A DNA stretch of 5,717 bases, taken from Candidatus Thorarchaeota archaeon (lineage in GTDB: Archaea; Asgardarchaeota; Thorarchaeia; Thorarchaeales; Thorarchaeaceae). The position numbers and the translations under genes are program-made. Under the pieces are notes generated by a model, which was not told the DNA's origin, searched no databases, and was given only the letters and a program-made list of their open reading frames with translations. Positions 1 to 4,832 of the stretch are shown here, piece after piece. The stretch's first letter is position 1, and each line of letters begins with the position of its first letter. The stretch lies in NCBI GenBank assembly GCA_020355105.1, contig CP070658.1, forward strand, positions 2,424,431 to 2,430,147. Reading direction: 5' to 3'.

Positions 1-293
1 TGGCCGTTTGTAGGTCTGGCAGGACCCCTTATCGTGCTATGCAGGCCCTACGTGAACGTGGCTACTCGTTAGTCTTTGCACCAGATGAGGAAGAGGTTGC
101 CAAAGGAATGTCACTCAACTTTGTCACATTGGGTCCCGGGCGCATACTCATGGCCGCTGGAAATCCTACGACTCAATCCTTCTATGAGGATGTTGGCATC
201 AAGTGCAACACAGTAGAGATTCATGAACTCGCAAAAGCAGCCGGTGGAATTGGGTGCCTGACCGGCATTCTTGAACGTGAGAGGCGAGAGTGA
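1..293 (+). CDS. Arginine deiminase/dimethylargininase-type guanidine-modifying enzyme, C-terminal part (5' end outside window)
   Basis: The reading frame is open from the left edge (first whole codon at base 3) to a TGA at 291-293, so only about the last 96 residues are here. The piece ends in GGIGCLTGILER; the Cys at 255-257 sits where the guanidine-modifying superfamily (arginine deiminase, dimethylargininase, amidinotransferase) carries its nucleophile, close to the C-terminus and after a Gly-rich stretch. NFVTLGPGRILMAAGNP upstream also fits: members have an Asn-containing beta strand followed by a conserved LGPGR-like turn. Known members attack the guanidinium carbon of arginine or methylated arginine through this Cys, releasing ammonia or an amine, in the cytoplasm. 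Which substrate is used cannot be told without the N-terminal Asp/Glu/His residues. The ATG at base 39 is internal, because similarity-like sequence continues upstream. The gene converges on the PAS gene with a 19-base gap. Confidence 0.75.
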   Translation, partial: AVCRSGRTPYRAMQALRERGYSLVFAPDEEEVAKGMSLNFVTLGPGRILMAAGNPTTQSFYEDVGIKCNTVEIHELAKAAGGIGCLTGILERERRE

Positions 294-312
294 TCAATTA
301 GCTGAATGTTTC

Positions 313-744
313 CTATTGCGGGCTTCTAGGAGCACTCTCTCCGAGTCCGTGCATCTCAGGTGCCTTCCAGTCGCCCTTACTCTTGAGATACTCTGACTTT
401 TCGGTTGCATCATGGAGTTCGGCCACCGCGCCATTGTAGTTTCCATCAGCATCCCACAGGGGATAGATGTACTCATACAGTATTCTACCGGCGAAGTTGA
501 CCCACCCCTCGTACTCTTTCAATTCGCCATTCTTCATCTGTGCAATCATCTTCAGGACGCCTGGCTCTGCGCGCTCAGGATGACAAAGAAGAATCGAAGT
601 GCCCATTCGGCCTTCCGCATCTTGGCCCAGCATCTCTCCTGCTATTCGGTTGAACACCGTAATGCAATTGTCAGAATCAACCACGACGATTCCCACATGA
701 ACAGAATCGAGTAGTGTCCCGAGAATCTCCTTCTTGAGTTTCAA
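313..744 (-). CDS. Stand-alone PAS domain sensor protein
   Basis: This is a 143-residue protein made almost wholly of one PAS domain (about residues 5-115): a first strand GIVVVDSDNCITVFN (18-32), a helix with AGEMLGQ (35-41), a Cys-His-Pro turn at 54-56, then the strands GWVNFAGRILYEYIYPLWDADG (80-101) and AVAELHDAT (106-114). The layout, with CHP followed by a helix and a GR-containing strand, resembles the C-terminal PAS of DUF438 proteins. PAS domains bind small ligands or cofactors such as haem or flavin and signal through partners; the ligand here is unknown. No output domain (kinase, HTH, cyclase) follows, only a charged and Pro-rich tail of about 28 residues. The start is TTG: it is the only start codon after the in-frame stop at 760-762, and an AGGTG motif lies 7 bases ahead of it. 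It is divergent from the winged-helix gene and may act with it, which is inference only. Confidence 0.82.
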   Translation of the reverse strand: MKLKKEILGTLLDSVHVGIVVVDSDNCITVFNRIAGEMLGQDAEGRMGTSILLCHPERAEPGVLKMIAQMKNGELKEYEGWVNFAGRILYEYIYPLWDADGNYNGAVAELHDATEKSEYLKSKGDWKAPEMHGLGESAPRSPQ

Positions 745-751
745 TCTACAG

Positions 752-756
752 CACCT
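752..756 (-). promoter_or_regulatory. Shine-Dalgarno motif fixing the TTG start of the PAS gene
   Basis: AGGTG on the minus strand lies 7 bases before the TTG at 744. It matches the GGAGGTGA-type anti-SD complement and supports the non-ATG start. Confidence 0.6.
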
Positions 757-776
757 GCTTCACACAATTCCATTTC

Positions 777-786
777 GAGTATAACA
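777..786 (-). promoter_or_regulatory. Probable TATA box of the PAS gene
   Basis: The minus strand reads TGTTATACTC here. An archaeal TATA box works about 25 bases before transcription start, which would put the start near 757 and leave a leader of about 13 bases that still holds the AGGTG motif. This is read by eye. Confidence 0.4.
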
Positions 787-810
787 CCACCTCATAGTCC
801 TACCGGTGAA

Positions 811-828
811 ACTGCCAATTGAAGCAGT
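811..828. repeat. Small inverted repeat in the PAS/winged-helix intergenic region
   Basis: ACTGC at 811-815 and GCAGT at 824-828 are perfect 5-base arms around an 8-base spacer that itself contains the palindrome CAATTG. Arms this short can arise by chance; it is listed because it is one of three dyads in the same 190-base control region. Confidence 0.3.
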
Positions 829-856
829 CTTGGAATCCAGAAAACGCTCATGGGAA

Positions 857-880
857 TGTGACTGTGGCAACCCAGTCACA
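857..880. repeat. Inverted repeat with perfect 8-base arms, candidate operator
   Basis: TGTGACTG at 857-864 and CAGTCACA at 873-880 are exact reverse complements separated by 8 bases (865-872). The element ends 3 bases before the TATA-like box of the winged-helix gene and lies in the control region shared with the divergent PAS gene. Its arm length and one-and-a-half-turn half-site spacing are typical of a dimeric winged-helix operator. Because it lies upstream of the predicted transcript, a DNA site is more likely than an RNA hairpin. Which protein binds is unknown; the adjacent 81-residue winged-helix protein is the obvious candidate. Confidence 0.5.
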
Positions 881-883
881 CAT

Positions 884-905
884 GCTTAAATTACGAATTG
901 GTAAT
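884..905 (+). promoter_or_regulatory. Probable TATA box with overlapping dyad, promoter of the winged-helix gene
   Basis: GCTTAAATTA at 884-892 is a TATA-like A/T box; transcription would begin near 914, leaving a leader of about 22 bases before the ATG at 936. A second dyad, ATTAC at 890-894 and GTAAT at 901-905 with a 6-base spacer, overlaps the box's downstream edge, where a bound repressor would block TBP/TFB or polymerase. Confidence 0.42.
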
Positions 906-920
906 CCAAAGAGTCGTTTA

Positions 921-928
921 AGGGGTGA
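921..928 (+). promoter_or_regulatory. Shine-Dalgarno motif deciding the start of the winged-helix gene
   Basis: AGGGGTGA lies 7 bases before the ATG at 936. It argues against the upstream in-frame TTG at 819, whose extension would run through the promoter and both dyads. Confidence 0.65.
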
Positions 929-935
929 TTGTCTG

Positions 936-1181
936 ATGATGACTGATGCGCGCTATAGTGAAAAGCTTGCAGAGGTACGGCTGACGAGAAGCCAGGGCAT
1001 AGTACTAGACATCCTGAGAAAGAGAGGTAAGAACGGCGTGACCCCCAAACAGCTCATAGAAGAGGTTTCCTTTGCTCCCAGGACTGTAAGGTATGCGCTC
1101 CGTAAACTCCTCAAGTTCAAGCTGATAAGGCGTATACCTTGTCTTCTCGATATGCGGCAGTGGATCTACCTACCTCTTTAG
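936..1181 (+). CDS. Small winged-helix-turn-helix DNA-binding protein
   Basis: This is an 81-residue protein that is nearly all one winged helix. LTRSQGIVLDILRKRGKNG (16-34) forms the first helix, TPKQLIEEVS (36-45) the second, and FAPRTVRYALRKLLKFKLI (46-64) the recognition helix and following turn. The wing ends in CLLDMRQWIYLPL (69-81). A 'DMRQ..Y.L' ending after an 'RTVRYALR.L' recognition helix is a pattern I associate with small archaeal MarR/ArsR-like regulators. There is no sensor domain, so it would act as a dimer or with a partner. The start at 936 is chosen from the AGGGGTGA motif 7 bases upstream; a second ATG follows at 939. Three dyads lie in its upstream region, which suggests self-regulation and perhaps control of the divergent PAS gene. 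It converges on the TrmB-MEDS gene with a 36-base gap. Its specific target is unknown. Confidence 0.78.
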   Translation: MMTDARYSEKLAEVRLTRSQGIVLDILRKRGKNGVTPKQLIEEVSFAPRTVRYALRKLLKFKLIRRIPCLLDMRQWIYLPL

Positions 1182-1217
1182 ATTGGATGGCATGGGGCTT
1201 CTGGAATCAACACAGAC

Positions 1218-2633
1218 TCACGCCATGCGAATCTCTATCTTCCCCTCTGTGGTGTCCTTACCTGCGAACAGTACCTTCCCGTGAGCTTTCACAAGCTCCG
1301 AATAGACATCGATTGGGTTTTCCACCTTTGCCAGAGAGTTGGCATTATAGGCACAAACAGCGGTCATTGGAATATCGAGAATGGTGTGCAGCGCCTTCTC
1401 ATATTCTATTAAATCCTCAACGAGTGAGTGTTCTATGAAACAAGCCATCTCACCTGTCACTCGCATCCCATTGAATCCATTGGCCATGGCTTTCTCATAG
1501 AGCCTCTCCCACGAATCCATGGTTTGTTCAATACTGAAAGTCCCATCTCGTATGTAGATGTCGGTATAGTTCATCACTCCCAATGCTCCGGTCTTCTCGT
1601 ATCTGGAAACTTTCAGTCCGAAGTCATTCATTGCCTCCCTGATCGCTTGACAACTCTCTTCAGAACAGACGTACTTAGCGGCTTGTCCCCTTTCGAGTCC
1701 CTGTTCAATGTAGCTGAAGAGCGTATCGCGTTTGGCTTCAGGAGAATCGTACACGAGTATGACATGATCTCTCGGCTTCAGTTGGTTCAAGACACGGTTC
1801 ATTCTGTCAGATGGCGTTCGCTCAAATGTTTGCCAGTCCTGTGCGCTTCTAAGCTGTTCTTGGAAATTGCTCTGTATCAGTCCAACCAGGCTACCATCGT
1901 CTGTCCAAAGACACTTGCTGTCAGAGAATGTCCCTCCCTTTGAAGTTGTAATCATTGCTTCGCTTCCGTCAAAGAGGATGTAGCGGCTTGGCATATCCTG
2001 AACGTATTTGAGCATGAATGATTCACTCGGAATGTGTTTCTCAAGCGTTTCCGGGATTAGGTACTCATCCTCAGGGCATTCCGTTACGACTCTAAGACTT
2101 ACATTCCTGCGCCGCGCCTTCTCCAAATCGTCCGAGTATTGCATTATGAACCGCATGATATTGTCGCTTGAATCCAGGACTTCTATCTCCTTCTCCGCAC
2201 TTCCTATCAGAGACGTAATCCTACTAGTGACTGCATCTCTTTCGGATATCAGAATGAAATGGGATTCTTCAGGTGTGGGCTCTAGTGGAATGGTTTCGTC
2301 CCTGAAGCTATTGAGGAAGTCCTTCCTCTTTGTATTCAAATCCGTGATTTCTCTCTTAGCCTGCCTTTCCTTCTTCTTGATTAGCATCGAAAGCGCAGTG
2401 TCTACTGGGAGAGCTCTCACCTTTACAGGTCTGCCAAGAACCCTCTCAATCAGTCCGGCCTTTTCGAGCCTAGGCAGAGTTCTGTACACTTCTTCCCTTC
2501 TTATCTCAGCCGCTCTGGAGATGCTGCTTGCAGATGCCAAGCCAAGTCTGACAGCGGTCAGATAGACCTTTGCTTCGTAAGGCGTAAGCCCAAAATCGGC
2601 TAGATGTCTTGCCTTGTCCTCGAGTTCGGACAT
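1218..2633 (-). CDS. TrmB-family transcriptional regulator with PLD-like middle region and C-terminal MEDS sensory domain
   Basis: This is a 471-residue protein in three parts. Residues 8-78 form a TrmB winged helix: FGLTPYEAKVYLTAVRLG (14-31), an ASSISRAAEIRREEVYRTLPRLEKAGLIE helix-turn-helix, and a wing ending VKVRALP. A basic helix or coiled coil follows (about 82-112). Residues of about 125-260 look like the PLD-like effector part of TrmB proteins (SAEKEIEVLDSSD, RYILFDGSEAMITT) but lack an HxK catalytic motif, so it should be a binding rather than an enzymatic fold. From about 286 to 440 comes a MEDS-type domain: HVILVYDSPE, then GLERGQAAKYVCSEE, MRVTGEM at 390-396 and MTAVCAYNAN. MEDS domains were described in DcmR and methanogen regulators and are thought to sense small organic compounds. 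The start at 2633 follows AAGGAGAG with 7 bases between them; the upstream ATG at 2678 would fall on the TATA box. It probably regulates itself and the divergent YbjT-like gene (inference). Confidence 0.85.
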   Translation of the reverse strand: MSELEDKARHLADFGLTPYEAKVYLTAVRLGLASASSISRAAEIRREEVYRTLPRLEKAGLIERVLGRPVKVRALPVDTALSMLIKKKERQAKREITDLNTKRKDFLNSFRDETIPLEPTPEESHFILISERDAVTSRITSLIGSAEKEIEVLDSSDNIMRFIMQYSDDLEKARRRNVSLRVVTECPEDEYLIPETLEKHIPSESFMLKYVQDMPSRYILFDGSEAMITTSKGGTFSDSKCLWTDDGSLVGLIQSNFQEQLRSAQDWQTFERTPSDRMNRVLNQLKPRDHVILVYDSPEAKRDTLFSYIEQGLERGQAAKYVCSEESCQAIREAMNDFGLKVSRYEKTGALGVMNYTDIYIRDGTFSIEQTMDSWERLYEKAMANGFNGMRVTGEMACFIEHSLVEDLIEYEKALHTILDIPMTAVCAYNANSLAKVENPIDVYSELVKAHGKVLFAGKDTTEGKIEIRMA

Positions 2634-2640
2634 AATGAAT

Positions 2641-2648
2641 CTCTCCTT
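2641..2648 (-). promoter_or_regulatory. Shine-Dalgarno motif deciding the start of the TrmB-MEDS gene
   Basis: AAGGAGAG on the minus strand lies 7 bases before the ATG at 2633. The alternative ATG at 2676-2678 has no such motif and lies inside the promoter palindrome. Confidence 0.65.
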
Positions 2649-2660
2649 CTTCTCTAACCA

Positions 2661-2676
2661 GCATCTAGCTATATGC
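2661..2676 (-). promoter_or_regulatory. Near-perfect 16-base palindrome on the TATA box of the TrmB-MEDS gene, candidate autoregulatory operator
   Basis: GCATCTAGCTATATGC equals its own reverse complement at 14 of 16 positions, with one mismatched pair (2665/2672). On the minus strand it reads GCATATAGCTAGATGC, whose ATATAG core is the best TATA-like box for this gene and lies 28-43 bases before the ATG at 2633. A dimer bound here would exclude TBP. A further GCAT at 2683-2686 pairs with ATGC at 2673-2676 and may extend the site. Confidence 0.5.
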
Positions 2677-2713
2677 AAAGAAGCATTTCATGGTTTTGGC
2701 CCAAGGTGAACCG

Positions 2714-2723
2714 TTTTATCATA
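2714..2723 (+). promoter_or_regulatory. Probable TATA box of the YbjT-like gene
   Basis: TTTTATCATA lies about 40 bases before the ATG at 2761. Transcription would begin near 2743, and GGGTGA at 2748-2753 then serves as the Shine-Dalgarno motif with 7 bases to the ATG. Confidence 0.4.
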
Positions 2724-2760
2724 CCAGAATCATTAATTCCATTGGTCGGGTGAACAAGAC

Positions 2761-4233
2761 ATGTCTTCAAGGGAAAGAGTACTTGTTTTAGGGTCAACCG
2801 GCTACGTTGGAACAAGACTTGTCACATCATTGCTAAGGGAGGGCTATGCTGTACGAGCGTCTTACAGGACGCCTGAAAAGCTAGGAAGTAGACCTTGGGT
2901 TGGAAATCCTAGCGTAGATTTCGTAAGGACTGATGTGCTAGACCACTCCTCGTTGAAGAAGGCCTGCGTTGATTGTTCAGCTGTCTTTTACCTAGTGCAT
3001 TCGATGTATGCAGGAAGAAACTTTGCCGAAACAGACCGTTTCGCAGCTCAAAACATGGTTGAGGTTGCCGAAGAAGCGGATCTCAGGCGAATCATATTCC
3101 TAGGAGGACTAGGAGAAGAGAAAGCGAAACTGAGCAAGCACCTGCGTTCTCGTGCTGAAGTCAGCAGAATACTTCACCAAGGGTCTGTACCTACTACCAC
3201 CCTGAGGGCCGCAATGATTCTAGGGGCTGGTAGCGTGTCCTTCGAAATCATGCGATATCTTGTGGAGAGACTTCCAGCAATGATCACTCCAAAATGGGTG
3301 CGCACGAAGAGCCAGCCCATTTCAATAAGCAACGTGCTCAGATATCTCGTAGGTGTTCTCAAGCGACCTGATACAGCAGATTGCGTTTATGACATTGGGG
3401 GTCCGGAAGTTGTGACATACCTCGATCTCATGAAACTCTATGCTCAAGAGGCCAGACTCACAAAACGCCTGGTTGTCCCCCTACCGATACTGACCCCACG
3501 CCTGAGTTCCTATTGGATTTCCCTAATCACACCAATCTCATCGTCAATTGCACGTCCTCTCGTAGATGGCTTGAAGAATGAGGCCATATGCCAGAATGAC
3601 GAAATCAGAAAGATTGTACCACAGACGCTTCTATCCAACAGAGAAGCAATTCGACTATCTATTCGCCAGATAGGCCAGGAACTCGCAGGGACGGCCAAAC
3701 GCATTGGTTCTCCGCAGTCCCCACCTGAATGGATGCAGACGGGGGATCCTGAATGGGCCCGAGGCATCTTTCACGTTCAGATGCGCAAATCAATTGATGC
3801 TTCAAGTGCCCAAATCTGGAACATTCTGGTTCGGGTTCTAGGTTCCAGAGGATGGAGATATGGGAGTATACTATGGCCTCTGAGAGGGTACTTGGACGAG
3901 GTTATGGGTGGTCCAGGAATGCGAAACTCATCTACCGAGGCCTCACAGCTATTGCCAGGCTCTACCATTGATTGCTGGAGGGTAGTCAAGGCCTCTCCTG
4001 AAACCTATCTACAGCTTTACTCAAGAATGAAAAGCCCATCAAGAATTGCACTGGATCTCATCTTGAAGCAAACCGAGCAACACAGAACAGAACTCACTCT
4101 AAGAATAAGATACGCCCCGCATGGACTTCCAGGCTTCTTTATGTGGTACACATTTAACCCAATCAGAAGATATCTACTCGAGAGTATGATGAGCGCAATA
4201 GTGGCTCAACTGAGAAACGCTCAGGAAGAATGA
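2761..4233 (+). CDS. YbjT-like protein: atypical SDR NAD(P)-binding domain fused to DUF2867
   Basis: This is a 490-residue protein that matches the bacterial YbjT family over its whole length (E. coli YbjT is about 476 residues, from memory). The N-terminal Rossmann fold starts VLVLGSTGYVGTRL (7-20) with the nucleotide-binding GxxGxxG at 11-17. FYLVHSM (77-82), HLRSRAEVSRIL (128-138), LRAAMILGAGSVSFEIMR (148-165) and PKWVRTKSQPISISNV (177-192) are family hallmarks. No YxxxK catalytic pair is seen, so it is an atypical SDR of the NmrA/complex I subunit type and may sense or bind NAD(P) rather than turn over a classic alcohol. Residues 338-488 form the DUF2867 region (RGWRYGSILWPLRGYLDEVMGG, then HGLPGFFMWYTFNPIRR), a likely ligand-binding START-like fold. 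Its substrate is not known. The ATG follows GGGTGA by 7 bases. It is divergent from the TrmB-MEDS regulator, which may control it. The stop is 2 bases from the end of the convergent ATP10-like gene. Confidence 0.88.
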   Translation: MSSRERVLVLGSTGYVGTRLVTSLLREGYAVRASYRTPEKLGSRPWVGNPSVDFVRTDVLDHSSLKKACVDCSAVFYLVHSMYAGRNFAETDRFAAQNMVEVAEEADLRRIIFLGGLGEEKAKLSKHLRSRAEVSRILHQGSVPTTTLRAAMILGAGSVSFEIMRYLVERLPAMITPKWVRTKSQPISISNVLRYLVGVLKRPDTADCVYDIGGPEVVTYLDLMKLYAQEARLTKRLVVPLPILTPRLSSYWISLITPISSSIARPLVDGLKNEAICQNDEIRKIVPQTLLSNREAIRLSIRQIGQELAGTAKRIGSPQSPPEWMQTGDPEWARGIFHVQMRKSIDASSAQIWNILVRVLGSRGWRYGSILWPLRGYLDEVMGGPGMRNSSTEASQLLPGSTIDCWRVVKASPETYLQLYSRMKSPSRIALDLILKQTEQHRTELTLRIRYAPHGLPGFFMWYTFNPIRRYLLESMMSAIVAQLRNAQEE

Positions 4234-4235
4234 AC

Positions 4236-4709
4236 TCAGAGGCCTTTGACCCCTCTTATGACTTCAGACAAGCTCTTCCCCTTTTCCTCGTTGAACTCTC
4301 CTGAAGCATTCCACAAAACCTCACCTTCCGGTGTTACTAGGAAGAGGTGAACATCACGTTCGTCAGGTATTGCAAGTTGGTCCTTGAAGGGTTCTTTGTC
4401 GATGTACAATGTGATTGTTCTCCGACGTGTTTCCCTTGAAGGAATGCCGGCGCGCATTCCGTTGTCGAGCATAGTTCTATAGAGCCAGTTCATTCTTCGT
4501 ATTGTTGGGAGTTCATAGTAGTCTAGGTCTGGATTCTTCTCCAATAGATTCTCCAAGAAGGGCACCCAACTGTCGACCAATGATTGATGCCATCTTTGGA
4601 AAGCCACGATGAGCACGTTAAGGTCTGCATCAAGCTGCTCAGGCAGCTGTACTTTGTTTCCCAGTAGGTTACTGCCAGAAACCCGTGGGAAGTGCGTAAC
4701 ACCTCTCAA
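4236..4709 (-). CDS. Cysteine-free thioredoxin-fold protein, ATP10/peroxiredoxin-like
   Basis: From a TTG at 4709 this gives 157 residues. It begins RGVTHFPRVSGSNLLGNKVQLPEQL, the usual N-terminal strand and hairpin of AhpC/TlpA-like and ATP10-like proteins. LNVLIVAFQRWHQSLVDSW then takes the place of the redox-active helix, and YYELPTIRR, GIPSRETRRRTITLYID, HLFLVTPEGEVLWNASGEF complete the fold. There is no Cys anywhere in this version, so a disulfide or peroxidase role is unlikely; mitochondrial ATP10, the best-known relative, helps assemble ATP synthase. I infer a chaperone-like or binding role with no stronger evidence. No signal peptide is seen. The start is chosen because GGTG lies 7 bases upstream and a TATA-like box lies at the right distance. 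A longer form from a TTG at 4841 would add 44 unlike residues, run through this promoter and overlap the photolyase start. Confidence 0.75.
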   Translation of the reverse strand: MRGVTHFPRVSGSNLLGNKVQLPEQLDADLNVLIVAFQRWHQSLVDSWVPFLENLLEKNPDLDYYELPTIRRMNWLYRTMLDNGMRAGIPSRETRRRTITLYIDKEPFKDQLAIPDERDVHLFLVTPEGEVLWNASGEFNEEKGKSLSEVIRGVKGL

Positions 4710-4716
4710 CTTCAAA

Positions 4717-4720
4717 CACC
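4717..4720 (-). promoter_or_regulatory. Shine-Dalgarno motif supporting the TTG start of the ATP10-like gene
   Basis: GGTG on the minus strand lies 7 bases before the TTG at 4709, the same spacing as in four other genes of the window. The TTG at 4715 is only one base from the motif and so unlikely. Confidence 0.5.
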
Positions 4721-4743
4721 AACAATTCAGATAAACTATTGTT
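4721..4743. repeat. Inverted repeat at the predicted transcription start of the ATP10-like gene
   Basis: AACAAT at 4721-4726 and ATTGTT at 4738-4743 are exact 6-base arms around an 11-base spacer. Transcription of the ATP10-like gene is expected to begin near 4732, inside the spacer, so a bound protein would block initiation. Confidence 0.38.
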
Positions 4744-4761
4744 AAGTACGGACAGATAAAC
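4728..4761. repeat. Direct repeat CAGATAAAC x2, 25 bases apart
   Basis: CAGATAAAC occurs at 4728-4736 and again at 4753-4761. The second copy forms the TATA-like box of the ATP10-like gene (GTTTATCTG on the minus strand). The first may be a second TATA box or a binding site; it overlaps the spacer and the 3' arm of the inverted repeat at 4721-4743. Confidence 0.4.
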
Positions 4762-4765
4762 CTTT
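4754..4765 (-). promoter_or_regulatory. Probable BRE/TATA box of the ATP10-like gene
   Basis: The minus strand reads AAAGGTTTATCT: a purine-rich BRE-like stretch followed by TTTAT. Transcription would begin near 4732 and give a leader of about 23 bases that contains the GGTG motif before the TTG at 4709. Confidence 0.48.
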
Positions 4766-4781
4766 GGTCCTGGAAACACGC

Positions 4782-4789
4782 GTTAAAGA
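4782..4789 (+). promoter_or_regulatory. Possible TATA box of the photolyase gene
   Basis: GTTAAAGA lies about 47 bases before the ATG at 4833, so a start near 4811 would leave a leader of about 22 bases containing AAGGA (4820-4824). The match is weak. Confidence 0.28.
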
Positions 4790-4832
4790 GAACGAATGAG
4801 GATTCTATCTCACTGACTGAAGGACTGCGCCA

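Noticed and set aside
294..312. Search for a terminator between the convergent first two genes
   Set aside because: No T-run or stable hairpin is visible here, nor at 1182-1217 or 4234-4235, so no terminator is called.
412..714. 100-codon open frame on the plus strand inside the PAS gene
   Set aside because: It lies opposite a gene with clear PAS features and its own translation shows no recognisable motif.
819..935. Upstream extension of the winged-helix gene to a TTG at 819
   Set aside because: No SD motif, unlike residues, and it would pass through the dyads and TATA-like box; ATG 936 has AGGGGTGA 7 bases before it.
1428..1943. 171-codon open frame on the plus strand
   Set aside because: It is antisense to the middle and MEDS parts of the TrmB-MEDS gene; the translation is rich in Ser, Leu and His with no domain pattern.
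2008..2565. 185-codon plus-strand open frame with hydrophobic, Ser-rich stretches that mimic membrane segments
   Set aside because: It mirrors the TrmB winged-helix and coiled-coil coding region; the hydrophobic look comes from complementing Lys/Arg/Glu-rich codons.
2692..2712. GGTT...AACC arms around TTGG-C-CCAA as one larger palindrome
   Set aside because: The two sets of arms are not concentric (centres about 2 bases apart), so only the short TTGG/CCAA dyad is real symmetry, and it is weak.
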